Source: Saccopteryx bilineata
Taxonomy: Eukaryota > Chordata > Mammalia > Chiroptera > Emballonuridae
Length of the DNA: 64,000 nucleotides
Reading direction: 5' to 3'
Assembly: GCF_036850765.1 (NCBI RefSeq)
Contig: NC_089491.1
Location: 86,398,740 to 86,462,739 of the forward strand
Numbering within the stretch: position 1 is the stretch's first letter; the number at the start of each line of letters is the position of its first letter. A model generated the notes under the pieces. It saw nothing but the letters and a program-made list of their open reading frames with translations, was not told the origin of the DNA and ran no database searches. The translations under genes and the position numbers were made by a program. Shown one piece after another: positions 45,495 through 57,800 of this stretch.

Positions 45495-46484
45495 ACATGC
45501 CAATATTAAGTGTGCACCTGTGGAACTATGCTGGGTCTGACACACTGTCCTGCCAGAAGAAGGGACTTTCCTACTTACCTCCAGGATGCTGCAGAGGCCT
45601 CTCTATTCTCACTCTGTCATCAGAAGTCTTCCAGTCTGATGGTGACAGGGCTTTCCTCCTTGTACTTACAATGCGTGTGTCCCTGCTGGCAAGGCCAGCC
45701 ATCATTTGACTTGTACTGGCATGTGCACTGCCTCTCAATGGAAGCACATATGTTTGCCCTCTGTTTCTTTAGAACACATTGACTTTAGGGAGGTTTCTGC
45801 ACCACAGGGATGTGAAACCTTTCTCTGACCTTGGGTTGTAAGGAATGCTTTCTAACTTATGGTTTATTTTATTTTTTCAGGTTTCTGCATTATTCTCATG
45901 TTTGTTTTAGGCCCAGGAAAGTCTAACCATTACCTAACTGGCTTCGGGCCCTGGGGTCACACTTAGCATAGCTGTATCTCTACCTATAGATGATGCACAC
46001 ACTTATTAAAAGGGCATCATTTATAATGTGGTTTGTATTCCATCTGGGATTTCCCTTTAAAATGACAAAAATGGCATTTCAGATAAAAACAAAAAAGAAG
46101 TATAGAAGCAGACACAATAAGGCACATGTTATAAGAGTCCACCTATAGGACATGTCGAGAATATATAAAGAAGCAGAAGCAGAGACACAAAGCAGGTGAG
46201 GGTTTGCCAGGGGCAGGAGAAGTGGGGAGTGAATCCTTTTGGTGCAGGGTTTCCATTTGGGGTGATGGAATATTCTGCAACGACATAGTGGTGATGCTTG
46301 CACAGCATCGTGAAGAAACTTCATGCTCAAGAATGGCACAACTTAAAATCTAAACAGTCATTTTTGTTACTTAAAATGAATCTTGCTTTGGAAAAACAAA
46401 AAATAGATAAAGTACAAGAAAAAAAATAAAATTTAAAAAAGAACTATTCAAAATATTATTTTATTTCGATGAGAAGTGTGGGCG
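45495..46484 (+). repeat. Left arm of the large palindrome (copy III)
   Basis: The order matches copy I: 'gtgcacctgtgg' start, 'tgactttagggaggtttctgcaccacagggatg' (45.79 kb), 'ggccctggggtcacacttagca' (45.95 kb), an old-L1-3'-end-like piece (46.16-46.34 kb) and an A/T-rich inner end. Mirrored positions with 47595-48655 sum to about 94,140. It has no coding potential. Confidence 0.82.
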
Positions 46485-47594
46485 GCACACTCTGCCCGAG
46501 GTTTATCCTGAGCCCAGGAGGTGAATCTCATTTCTCCTATGTGGAGGTCTCTTCAGACACAGGACTGGGACTGATTCGGAGCAGGAGGTGCAGTGGGCAG
46601 AAGCAGCAGTGACTCGGGCCAGTCTATGCATGAGGCCTACCGACCAGTTGCTGATCTGTCATTTCAGGGTTCAGTTGAACACATGGAGGACCAACAGCTG
46701 GTGGAAAGGAACCCCCACACCATCTTCACCACTGTGGGCCAGGTGCACCATACTACTGAGGTCCAGTGCAGTTCTGCAGTGGGAGTGGCTACCTGGCCTC
46801 CGGGGAATTGGGGCCTGTGGAGGACCTGAGAAAGTCTCCTTCCCTGAAGTCACTCAGGGTCCAGAGGCCTCCTCCCCCAAAGCTGCCCAGGTTCCATGCA
46901 CACCTCACCATGTCTGACACCTATTTGGAGCACCAGGCCCATGCTAGTCAAACTGGGCCATATGACCCACAGCCAAAGGAGGCAGATCCTGAGGGTGAGA
47001 AGGTGAGGGAGATGATGGTGAGATGGGGGAGGGATTGCAAGTGCATGTGAGATTATTGGAAAGTGTCAGTGTCAGACACACTGGGAGCACCCCTAGAGAC
47101 TGACCAGGAGCAAAGACCAGCCTCAGACCACCCACCTGCTGGAGGGCTGGCAGGGAGGATGTCCTTGCCTGTGGCTGTGTTCTGTCTTTGGGGAAAACAT
47201 GGAAATGCAGACACATGGGTGATCTTTTTTCTTCTAGCAACTCCAGCACCAGCCCCGTAGGCAGAGCTGGCTCCTGTTCCACCTGAGGGACATCTGGAGG
47301 AGCCAGCTGCACAGGCAGACCTGGAGGCAGACTCAGACCTGGGGGGACACCCAACTCCAGCGGCCGTGTCATCTTCTGATACCCCTCCAGATGCAGCGAT
47401 GGAGCTGGGACCAGCCTCCGCTGCGCCTCCTGACCACACTGAGGCAGGAAGATCGCTGCCTGAAGAAGCCTCCATTGAATCTGTCCTAGCTCCGCCCAGA
47501 CAAGGGGTGCTGCCCCTGAACAACACCTCAGGGCCAGCTCGGGAGCCTCTTGTTTTCCAATCAGCTGTCTCTGACATATCAAAATATATTTTCC
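46485..47594 (+). pseudogene. GC-rich, exon-like core of the palindrome, unidentified
   Basis: A 1.1-kb core that contrasts with its AT-rich inner borders. Possible splice acceptors precede two blocks: 'gatctgtcatttcag' ends at 46666 and 'cttttttcttctag' ends at 47238. After the second, the plus strand reads Pro/Ala/Glu/Asp-rich sequence (e.g. ..LEEPAAQADLEADSDLGG.. after an in-frame stop near the start of the block) to about 47.6 kb, and AATAAA lies downstream at 47748-47753. The plus-strand reading has stops and frame changes, so it looks like a decayed multi-exon gene copy. Minus-strand frames of 191 and 219 codons are also open but look like complements of GC-rich DNA. I cannot name the parent gene. 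Confidence 0.4.
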
Positions 47595-48655
47595 ACCACT
47601 CATTGATAGTTTTATTGTCTTTTATCATTATATTTTTATTTTCACCTTTGCATCATTTAGTTTCTTATTTTATTAATTTTTTTTAAATTGTTGTTTTTTT
47701 GTTTTGTTTTTTTCTTTTTCCCCATAGTGTGATTCATTTTGTGTAAAAAATAAAAGTGATTGTTTAGATTTTAAGTTGTGCCATTCTTGAGCATGAAATA
47801 CGCTTCACGATGCTGTGCAAACATCAGCACTATCACATTGCAGAATATTCCATCACCCAGGATGCAAACCCTGCACCACAAGGACTCACTCCCCACTCCT
47901 CCCGCCCCTGGCAGCCTCTCATCTGCTCTCTGTCTCTGCTCCTTTACCCATCTGGATGCTTACTATATATGGAATATTATAATAGGTGCCTTTTTGGGTT
48001 TGCTCCATACTTTTTTGGTTTTTATGTAAAATGCCATTTTTTCATTTGAAAGGGCAATCACAAGTGAAATATAAACCAAATAGAGGGGGAAAGGCCCTTT
48101 TAGTTAATGTGTGCAGTATCTAGGGGTAGAGATTGCTGTGCTAAGTGTGACCCGAAGGCCAGAAGCTAGGCAGGCAAAGGCTGGCCCTTCCTGGGCTTAA
48201 AACAAACAGAAAAATGCAGAAACCTGGAAAGACAAACCACAAGCTGGAAAGCATTCCTCACAACCCAAGGTCAGAGAGGTTTCACATCTTTATGCTGGAG
48301 AAACTTCCCAAAAGTCAGTGTTTTCTAAGGGGACAGAGGCAAACACATGTGCTTCCAATGAGAGGCAGTGGTACATGCCAGTGCAAGTCAGGTGATGGCC
48401 GACCTCTCCAATGGGGACACACACTCTTTAAGGACTGGAGAGGAAGCCCTGTCCCCATCAGACTGGAAGGCTTTTGGTCTGGTGGCAACCTGCCCTGGAA
48501 ACAAAATGAGGAATGAAAGGCCCTTGCAGCTCCCTAGAGAGAAGTGCAAAAGGCCCCTCCTCTGAAAGTGTGCAGTTCTTGTCAACGTTCTACAGATGTG
48601 CACTTTCACCAGGCAGGGCTCACCCTGGGAGGAAACCTCACAGAATCAGTGCATT
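47595..48655 (-). repeat. Right arm of the large palindrome (copy IV)
   Basis: Inverse of copy III: the old-L1-3'-end-like piece first (47.80-47.96 kb, 'gatgctgtgcaaacatcagcac'), then 'gctaagtgtgacccgaaggcc' (48.14 kb), 'cattcctcacaacccaaggtcag' (48.25 kb), and an outer end 'cactttcaccaggcagggctcacc' shared with copies I and II. Confidence 0.82.
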
Positions 48656-49152
48656 AGGGAGAATTTATAAACTATAGGTGTATTACAACAAAAGTGCCTT
48701 GATGCATCTGTCATCCTTTTGTAATTCATTGGCAAAATTTGTTTTTAAGTGTTGACTTTTTTTGACCAACTTTACGGTTATATATTTAGTATAGTTTTCT
48801 GAATAGATTTTATAGTTTTTCAGAGAATTTTATCTAATATTTTGATATAAACACTGTATTAAATCTGCACAATTTTTTGGATGCTTTTTTGGCATATCAT
48901 TAGATAAAAATGCCAAAGTTTAACTAATGTGGCCTTGTAGTTCTCTGGTTGAGTCACAAGATAAGTCTCAGGCATTTTTGTGAGTTGTTCAATACATTCT
49001 TCATTGAAATTTAAGGGTGAGTATGTTGAAGTGTTCTGAAAATAATTTACCATATCCTAGCTCCTTTACCCATAATTTAGATACTGTAAAACAAAGACAC
49101 TTCTCTAGTTTATAAAATAACAGTTTTAAAGCAAAATTTAAAAGAGTAAGAT
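48656..49152. other. AT-rich sequence, nothing recognised
   Basis: No supported feature. Confidence 0.4.
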
Positions 49153-49154
49153 AA

Positions 49155-49365
49155 GGCCCTGGACAGTTAGCTCAGTTGGTTTGTATTGCTTGAAACACCA
49201 AGGTTATGGGTTCGATCCCAGGTCACGACACATATGGGAAGTGACCAAGGAATGCACAACTCATTGGAAAAACAATGAATGTTTCTTTCTTCATCTCTCT
49301 CTCTTCTTGTCTCTGTCTCTCTAAAACTAAACAATAAATCAATTAAAATAAATATATAAATAAAA
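49155..49365 (+). mobile_element. Short old tRNA-derived SINE
   Basis: 'ggccctggacagttagctcagttggtttg' head, 'gggttcgatcccaggtca' B box, CT-rich middle, AAAT-type tail. No long 3' body. Confidence 0.85.
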
Positions 49366-49684
49366 GAGTAAAATAAAATGTTCTTTTATAATAGAGTGCC
49401 CATTTAGTTGTAAAATTAACAAATTAACAATTGAGAAGTTCAGTAAAATATCTTTATTCTTTAAATCTAATTGAATATTTTTGAACACTAACCATGTGTT
49501 AACCACTCTTAGGCTCTTTGCAGATATAATAAAAAATTAATTAAGTACAGCTTCCTCTATTAAGCAGTTTCAATTAATAGATCCTATAGAATTGGATTTA
49601 ACTTTTCATTTTAAATACCAATGTATATAATTTTGAAAATGACATTTATTAGTTTGGTGTTGTATTTGAAGAAATAGCAGTAAA

Positions 49685-50770
49685 AACGTTTACCATAAGT
49701 TTTTGTACAGCAAAAGAAAACATCAACAAAGTGAAAAGACAATCCACTGAATAGAGGAAAATACTCATCAATTATACATCTGATAATAGTTAATATCCAA
49801 AATTTAAAAAGAATTCATACAAGTCAACACCATAAAAATAAATAATCCAATTTAAAAATAAGCAAAGACCTGAATAAACATTTCTCCAATGAAGATATTC
49901 AGATGACCAATAGATATATGAAAAGACACTCAACATCACTAAACATCAGAGTAATGCAAATTAAAACCACAGTGTAATATCACCTCACACCTGTCTGAAT
50001 AGCTAGCTATCATCAATACATCAACAAACTAGTGATGGTGAGGATGTAGAGAAAAGGGAACCCTCATGAACTGTTGGTGAGAATACAGATTGGTGAAGTC
50101 ATTGCAGAAAACAGTATGGAGGTTCTTCAGAAAATGAAAAATAGAGCTGTCTTTGACCCAGTGATCTACTTCTGGGACTATATCTTAAAAAAAATCCCAA
50201 AACACTGATTCAAAAGAATATATGCACTCTTAGGTTCATTGCAGCATAATTTACAATAGCCAAGCTATAGAGGGAACCCAAGTGGATAAAAAAAGTAGTG
50301 GTACATATATTCAATGGAATATTACCAGGCCATAAAAAATAAAATCTTATCATATGTAACAACATAGTTGAACCTAGAGGTGTTATGGTGAGTGAAATAA
50401 GTCAGTCAGAGAAAGATAATTACCATATGATTTCACTTATATATGGAATCTAAAGAATGATATAAACAAACAAACATAATAGATTCAAAGACAGAAGACA
50501 TTGATAGTTCCCAGGGGGGAGAGAGTTGGGGATGAGGTGAAAATGGTGAAGGAATTGAGAACTACAAATTGGTATTTAAAAATAGTCATAGGGATGTAAA
50601 GTATAACATAGAAAGTATAGCAAGTATTGTAATTACTATATAGGGTACCAGTTGAATATGGGAAATATCTGAGGGAGGATACTTAGTAAAGTATGATTAT
50701 CTGACAACTATGCTGTGAACCTGAAACTAATACAAAATAATATTGAGGGTAGACTATAATTGAAAAACAC
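49685..50770 (+). pseudogene. Old L1 ORF2 C-terminal part and 3' UTR
   Basis: It follows ORF2 from 'tttgtacagcaaaagaaaacatc' through 'acatttctccaatgaagatattcagatgacc' and 'gatgtagagaaaaggg' to the end, then an old-type 3' UTR. Stops and indels are frequent. It does not belong to lineage A or B. Confidence 0.75.
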
Positions 50771-52078
50771 CATTTACAGTAATTATCGTATAAAATAGTT
50801 ATTTCTTTTATGACTTTTCTAGCATTCAACCTTGAAATATTCATATGTCTTTTTTATCTCCTATGATTAAAAAACTTTACATTGTTGGTTTTGCTTTTGT
50901 GTACTGTACTGAAGTTTCATGGGGAATTTAGTTTCACGGGTATCATTTTTAAACTTATTGGGGCTAAATAACAAGTCACCCATTTAGTATTTGGAAGCCA
51001 AGAAAAGATAATTGAGGTCAGATTAGATTTAACACAAACACTGAACATTTTCCATCTGATGGGGCATGTTTATAACATTCAGGATAGTTGTATCAATATA
51101 ATTTTTCTACTGCATTAGATTTATTTAGCTGGGAGGCTGGAGAGTGGAACCACAGATCTCTTCACCATTAGTCCACTTCTCACAAGCTGTGAGGAAAATG
51201 GCAAGAAAACTTAAGCTCTAAAGGGCAACTATGAACAGATCCAACATCCTTACCCTGACTTGACCTTTTGACTCTGTGATGATGTTTGATGCGCATTCAA
51301 GAAAAGCATGCACTTTAATTAATAGAAATGTTTACTCTCTCTCCTATTGCATCACTAGGAATTGTGCAAATACTTCTTGGAAGAAAAAAATGGGATTTGT
51401 CTCTAATCAGTCAACTAGAAGGACAAATACTTATCAGAGGGATTATTTAGCCTATATCACCTGGACCCACCAAGGGGCCAGGTAAATTTGGATGATTGAA
51501 ATACAAAAATATTAAAGCAAACTTTACTTAACCTTAGGTTAGCAGAGTGAGGGAGAAATCCTCATGTGTGTCAAGAGTAATTCTACCCTGTCTTGCTACA
51601 TAGAATTTTAGATAGTGTAAGTTTTCCCATAATGATTCAATTAAAAAATAGACTCTCAATGCTCAGTTTTATCAATTCCTTTTTTATGCATCTCAGTTGA
51701 ATATGTTGTAGACACTAGAAACTGCTTTTCAGAGTCTGCTACACTTGCTTTAAAAAAATTACTCAAGACAGCATTGCAAAAATATGTCATAATCATCATT
51801 AACCGTCATCTTTGATTCTTCTCCTTTCATAACCATCAATTTCCTTTAAGAGAGCATGTATCAGAGGGTTAACCCCAAACCAGAGAAATCTTGATGGGAT
51901 TACCTAGGTTTAGGTTCTTAAGTAGAATCTGAAATTGGTTTCTAGAGGCATTTTAACATTGACTCAGATGCTATATAAACTTTTCTCTTAAGGGAAGTCA
52001 GAATCAGAAATCCCAACTGGCCAACTGTACTGCTGAGCACTAATATTAATAATACATTGCTGTTTGTCTAGGAACTCA
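50771..52078. other. Unique-looking flank of the large insertion
   Basis: No gene or named repeat. This was continuous with 61017 onward before the 52.1-61.0 kb insertion. Confidence 0.45.
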
Positions 52079-52110
52079 TCAGCTATTACACTTCTTTTTT
52101 TTTTTTTTTT

Positions 52111-52380
52111 GGTAGGCCATTAGCTTTAACCCTAGTTTGCACCAGAGTGCAAGTAAAAACACACACGGGGCTCCAAAATCCACTCATTCAGTGCTCACAA
52201 AGCCACTGAATCATTCGAATTTCCTAAAATAAAATGTTCCTAGCTCACCAGCCTTATTCACCCCTGTTCCCCATCTCCTTCTCTCTGCACAAACTCTGCA
52301 CAAACTGGCTTCTCCCTCAGCACTCCACCATCTTGGCTGCTTCTCCTGGCCTCTCCACGTGGCCTTCTCTGTTCTCCTCT
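52111..52380 (-). other. Unassigned 270-bp segment at the 3' end of the composite
   Basis: It lies between the L1 poly(A) and the final poly(A). In sense it contains 'agccaagatggtggagtg' and 'tggtgagctaggaacatttt'. It could be part of a retroviral LTR ending at its poly(A) site, or ordinary transduced flank. No TATA box or canonical poly(A) signal convinces me. Confidence 0.4.
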
Positions 52381-52822
52381 TTTTTTTTTTTTTATATATA
52401 TAAATAAATTTTTATTTTAATGGGGTGACATCAATAAATCAGGGTACATACATTCAAAGAAAACATTTCCAGGTTATCTTGTCATTTAGTTATGTTGCAT
52501 ACCCATCACCCAAAGAGAGATCGTCCTCTGCCACTCTCCATCCAGTTCTCTCTGCACCCCTCCCCCTCCCCTCCCCCTCTTCCTCCTTCCCTCCCCCCAC
52601 CCCCCATAGCCACCACACTCCTGTTCATGCCTCTCAGTCTCGCTTTTATGTCCCACTAATGTATGGAATCCTGCAGTTCCTGTTTTTTTCTGATTCGCTT
52701 ATTTCACTCCGCACAATGCTACCAAGACTCCACCATTCCGCTATAAGTGATCCAATGTCACCATTTCTCCTAGCTGAATAATATACCATGGTGTATATGT
52801 GCCCCATCTTCTTCATCTAGTC
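52379..52822 (-). mobile_element. Truncated L1 3' end inside the composite
   Basis: In sense: last ~60 ORF2 codons, a G-rich tract (complement of 52557-52610), '..tgtcaccccattaaaat' and poly(A). It is nearly identical in layout to 34544-34970. It joins Y at about 52822, the same junction as in copy 1 at 34 kb. Confidence 0.85.
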
Positions 52823-53388
52823 CTTTATTAAAAGCCTTTAAGCAAACTCTTGACCAATACAGCAAGAATCCATAAATGAGTAGTGTCCTTAACATGTTCC
52901 CCAAGTCCAAGTTGGCCCCCTCACCATGCCAAATCCCTGAAAAATGCAACCCAACCACAGTTCAGTCTGTTAGGAGCTGTCACAGGAAGCAGGAGTCCAG
53001 GAAAGTTCCCCACAGGAAAAGTCCGTATGGCACTGGAATTGTTGTCACCATTCTATACTTTGCAGCTCATGTCCAAGTCCCAATGACCGCTGCTTCTAGC
53101 TGGTAATGATTCAGGTAGACTGGAAAAAGCCATTTGCAGCATGCGTGGATATGGAGCTTCTGTTCTCCTCTGCCTGGAGAGTTGAGACCAGGTTGCTTTT
53201 CCCTGGAGCTCTGTGACTGTGGCCTGGTAAAGAGAACCTTGGGATACACTAAGCTGGGTGGCAAAGGTAAATTCATAATACAAGTTGGCAAAAGGAGGAA
53301 AGAGAGCTCTAAATTAAGAGTAAGTCCCAGCCTGAAATATGAGTGGGGCATTGAGGTAGGAGGAATAAAGGAAACACTATATATTAAG
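52823..53388 (-). pseudogene. Y and X segments: retrovirus-derived part of the chimera (copy 2)
   Basis: Y (52823-53309) matches 34046-34543. The part next to X resembles the C-terminal end of a gammaretrovirus-like integrase; the remainder may be env-derived but is unassigned. X (53311-53388) matches 33970-34045, in opposite orientation relative to Y. Here X runs on into gag/pro-like sequence, so this arrangement is probably ancestral. All frames contain stops. Confidence 0.65.
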
Positions 53389-54775
53389 CAAAGCAGCAGA
53401 AAATAGGACTATCAACACCCACAACAGAGATCTTTGAGGGAAGAATAAAGAACCTGACTATTCAGGCAAAACATAGTTAAGTGGCCCTTGTGCAAATGAG
53501 ATCAGTTTACCTGCTTCTTGGAAGAAATACCCTAGGCTCGTCCACAGTGTCGTAGATGGGGTCGACGGCCCTGGGCACCTTCAGCCTTCAGTGGCAAACC
53601 CCAGCATTCTGGGCAAGGTTAGGTCATAGGTGGCTGGAGCAGGCCTGGAAGAGACTGAACCCTCCCTTAGAGGAGCGAGGGGGAAGTCCACCTTCCAGTG
53701 TCCCTGTTTCCTCACAGCAGAGGTGTGTAAGCCTGGCAGGCTTTAGCTCAATGACCTTCCTTTCCACTATTGAAGCAGGACCCAGATGGCATCCTATGAG
53801 ACCCCTTTGGGGTGCTGGAGCCTTTAAGGGTGTATCCTAAAAGCTGGTAGTTCCCCCTGATCTCTATTGGGCTTTTTCTGCGTCTAGGTATCTTAAAAGC
53901 CATTCTCAGAAGATCTCGCTGAGGGGTTTGAGGATCCCCATCCGCCTATATAAATCTTTTCCATATATCTGGAGCTATTTGGAAAAAAGACAGAACAGTG
54001 TTATTAGCTAGATCTAATAAAGAAGGTAGATTTGGTGTCTCCTGTTCATCAGCTTTCAAAAGAAATGTAAATTTTTTTTTTTTTAAGTAAAAAGCATGAT
54101 ATGGTAGACCCGTCGGAGTCATTGGCCTGGTGTGCAGGATTCTCGGGTTCGATTCCCGGCCAGAGCACACAGGAGAAGCGCCCATCTACCTCTCCACCCC
54201 TCCCCCTCTCCCCCCTCCCGGTCCCTCTCCTCCCGCCCACAGCCAAGGCTCCACCGGAGCAAATCCACCCTGGGCACTAAGGATGGCCCCATGGCCTCCG
54301 CCCTAGTTGCTAGAATGACTCCGGTTGTAACAGAGCAACATCCCAGATGGGCAGAGCATTCCCCCCCGGTAGGCATGCCAGGTGGATCCCAGTCAGGCAC
54401 ATGCAGGAGTCTGTCTGCTTGCCTCCCCATCCCCATCCTCAGAAATATACAAAAAATAAATAAATAAAAGAAAAAATACAAAAAAAAATACAAAAAAAAA
54501 TACAAAAAAAAAAAAAAAAAAGAAAGAAAAAAAAAGGGGGGGGGCATTCCCTTGTGCTAAAGCACCAGGAAGCATGGAGTGAGCTTGAGTATGTCCTATG
54601 AAACATGGAGCTCTATGTTTACATTTAAGTCTTTGAAGAAGGAGGAACTGCTGAAATAGTTTGTCAGCATTTGTCCCTAAGACAGCAGTCTTTATAGTGG
54701 GAACACCATACGTAAATATTTGCTGTCTGTCTATAGATTAAGGGGGGAATATGGCCAATGCTGAAAAGCCATGAT
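53389..54775 (-). pseudogene. Class I endogenous retrovirus gag/pro remnant, split by a SINE
   Basis: Minus-strand pieces in different frames follow the order of a gammaretrovirus-like gag and protease region: a capsid N-terminal-like patch (about 54730), a capsid C-terminal-like patch with APDIW and PQ.P.RDLL (about 53990-53900), a broken Cys/His knuckle with GHW-type context (about 53710-53680), and protease-region sequence (about 53520-53420). Stops and frameshifts are frequent, the middle of capsid is occupied or replaced by a SINE (about 54105-54540), and pol is missing after protease. It has no coding capacity. Family assignment is by eye. Confidence 0.5.
54105..54540 (+). mobile_element. 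VES SINE inside the ERV remnant
   Basis: The head is incomplete ('cgtcggagtcattggcctggtgtgcagg'); B box 'gggttcgattcccggcc' at 54147; full body; long A-rich tail made of AAAAAAATAC units (54450-54535) then G9. It is antisense to the composite. Confidence 0.88.
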
Positions 54776-54865
54776 CTTTGTGCCCCTCCCCTCCCCCAAC
54801 CCCCTCCCTCTCCTCCCCCCACCCTGTAACCCCAACACTGTTGTTCATGTCTCTGAGTCTCATCT
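54776..54865 (-). other. L1-B partial 3' UTR (G-rich tract)
   Basis: In sense: 'gggacataaagatgagactc', then a G-rich purine tract (complement of 54783-54833), ending at 'cacaaag'. The usual remainder and poly(A) are absent. Confidence 0.8.
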
Positions 54866-57800
54866 TTATGTCCCACCTATGTGTGGAAACATATAGTTCT
54901 TAGTTTTTTCTGATTTACTTCTTTCACTCAGTATAATGTTATCAAGGCCCATCCATGTTGTTGTAAAAGATCCTATGTCATCATTTCTTATGGCTGAGTA
55001 GTATTCCATAGTATATATATACCAAAGCTTTTTAATCCACTCATCCTCTGATGGACACTTGGGCTGTTTCCAAATCTTTGCTATTGTGAACAATGCTGCC
55101 ATAAACATGGGGGTGCATTTCTTCTTTTCAAACAGTGCTATGGTGTTCTTGGGGTATATTCCTAACAGTGGTATAGCTGGGTCAAAAGGCAGTTCGATTT
55201 TTAATTTCTTGAGGTATCTCCATACTGTTTTCCACAGTGGCTGCACCAGTCTGCATTCCCACCAGCAGTGCAGGAGGGTTCCCTTTTCTCCACATCCTCG
55301 CCAGCACTTATTCTGTGTTGTTTTATTGATGAGCGCCATTCTGACTGGTGTGAGGTGATATCTCATTGTGGTTTTAATTTGCATTTCTCCAATCATTAAT
55401 GATGTTGAACATTTTTTCATATGCCTATTGGCCATCTGTGTGTCCTCTTTGGAGAAATGTCTATTCATTTCTTTTGCCCATTTTTGGATTGGATTGTTTG
55501 TCTTCCTGGTATTAAGTTTTACAAGTTCTTTATAAATTTTGGTTATTAACCCCTTATCAGACGCTATGTCAAATATATTCTCCCATTGTGTAGTTTGTCT
55601 TTTTATTCTGTTCTTATTGTCTTTAGCTGTGCAGAAGCTTTTTAGTTTGATAAAGTCCCATTTGTTTATCCTGTCTTTTATTTCACTTGCCTGTGGAGAC
55701 AAATCAGCAAATATATTGCTGCGAGAGATGTCAGAGAGCTTACTGCCTATGTTTTCTTCTAAAATGCTTATGGTTTCATGGCTTACATTCAAGTCTTTTA
55801 TCCATTTTGAGTTTATTTTTGTGAGTGGTGTAAGTTGGTGGTCTAGTTTCATTTTTTTGCACGTAGCTGTCCAGTTTTCCCAACACCATTTGTTGAAGAG
55901 GCTGTCTTTACTCCATTGTATTGTCTTACCTCCTTTGTCAAATATCAGTTGTCCATAGAGCTGTGGGTTTATTTCTGAGTTCTCTGTTCTGTTCCATTGA
56001 TCTATGTGCCTGTTCTTATGCCAGTACCATGCTGTTTTGAGTACAATGGCCTTATAATATAACTTGATATCTGGAAGTGTGATACCTCCCGCTTTTTTCT
56101 TCCTTTTCAGGATTGCTGAGGCTATTCGTGTTCTTTTTTGGTTCCATATAAATTTTTGGAATATGTGTTCTATGTCTTTGAAGTAAGTCATTGGTATTTT
56201 CATTGGTATTGCATTGAATTTATAAATTGCTTTGGGTAATATAGACATTTTAATGATGTTTATTCTTCCTAACCCTGAGCATGGTATATGCCTCCACTTA
56301 TTCGTATCTTCCCTGATTTCTTTTATCAATGTTTTATAATTTTCTGAGTACAAGTCTTTAATCTCCTTGGTTAGATTTATTCCTAGGTACTTTATTTTTT
56401 TGGTTGCAATGGTAAAGGGGATTGATTCCCTGATTTCTCTTTCTGACAGTTCATTATTAGTGTATAAAAATGCCTCTGATTTCTGAGTATTGATTTTATA
56501 TCCTGCCACCTTGCCAAATTCTTTTATCAGGTCTAGTAGTTTTTTGACTGAAACTTTAGGGTTTTCTATATACAATATCATGTCATCTGCAAATAATGAT
56601 AGTTTTACTTCTTCTTTTCCAATTTGGATGCCTTTTATTTCTTTTTCTTGTCTGATTGCTGTGGCGAGGACTTCCAGAACTATGTTGAATAAGAGTGGTG
56701 AAAGGGGGCAACCCTGCCTTGTTCCTGATCTTAAGGGGATAGCTTTTAATTTTTGCCCATTGAGTATTATGTTGGCTGTGGGTTTGTCATAGATGGCCTT
56801 TATCATGTTGAGGTATGTTCCCTGTATTCCCACTTTGCTGAGAGTTTTGATCATGAATGGGTGCTGGACTTTATCAAATGCTTTTTCTGCATCTATTGAA
56901 ATTATCATGTGGTTTTTCTCCCTTCTTTTGTTTATGTGATGAATCACATTGATTGATTTGCGAATATTGTACCAGCCTTGCCTCCCAAGAATAAATCCTA
57001 CTTGATCATGGTGTATGATTTTTTCCATATATTGCTGGATCCGGTTTGCTAATATTTTATTGAGGATTTTTGCATCTAAGTTCATCAGGGATATTGGCCT
57101 ATAATTTTCTTTTTTTGTGTTGTCTTTGCCTGGTTTTGGAATCAGAATTATGCTCGCCTCATAAAAGGAGTTTGGAAGTCTTCCTTCCTCTTGAATTTTT
57201 TGAAATAGCTTGAGAAGGATAGGAGTTAGTTCTTCTTTGAATATTTGGTAGAATTCACTTGTGAAGCCATCAGGCCCAGGACTTTTCTTTTTTGGGAGTT
57301 TTTTGATAGCTGTTTCAATCTCATTTGTTGTAATTGGTCTGTTTAGGTTTTCTGATTCTTCCAGATTGATTTTTGGAAGATTATATGATTCAAGGAATTT
57401 GTCCATTTCATCTAGGTTGTCTAGTTTTTTGGCGTACAGTTCTTCATAGTATTTTCTTACAATATTTTGTATTTCTGTTGTGTCAGTTGTTATTTCTCCA
57501 CTCTCGTTTCTAATTTTATTTATTTGAGTCCTCTCTCTTTTTTTCTTGGTGAGTCTTGTTAAAGGTTCATCGATCTTGTTTACCTTTTCAAAGAACCAGC
57601 TCCTGGTTTCATTGATCCTCTGTATTGTTTCTTTAGCCTCTATGTCACTTATTTCTGCTCTGATCTTTATTATTTCCTTCCTTCTACCTGCTCTGGGCTT
57701 TACTTGCTGTTCTTTTTCTAGTTCTTTTAGATGCAGGGTTAAGTTGTTAATTTGAGCTTTTTCTAGCTTCTTGAGGTATGCCTGTAATGCTATAAACTTC

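Noticed and set aside
46944..47628. Minus-strand frames of 219 and 191 codons in the palindrome core
   Set aside because: They lie opposite the side that has splice-like sites and a poly(A) signal, are low in family resemblance and occur in GC-rich DNA where long complements stay open.
45495..48655. A foldback DNA transposon with ~1-kb terminal inverted repeats
   Set aside because: The arms contain an old L1 3' end, no short flanking duplication was found and no transposase is visible, so inverted segmental duplication is the better reading.
52111..52380. A defined 3' LTR of the ERV
   Set aside because: Considered because it follows ERV-derived sequence, but TG/CA ends, TATA box and poly(A) signal are not evident, so it is left unassigned.
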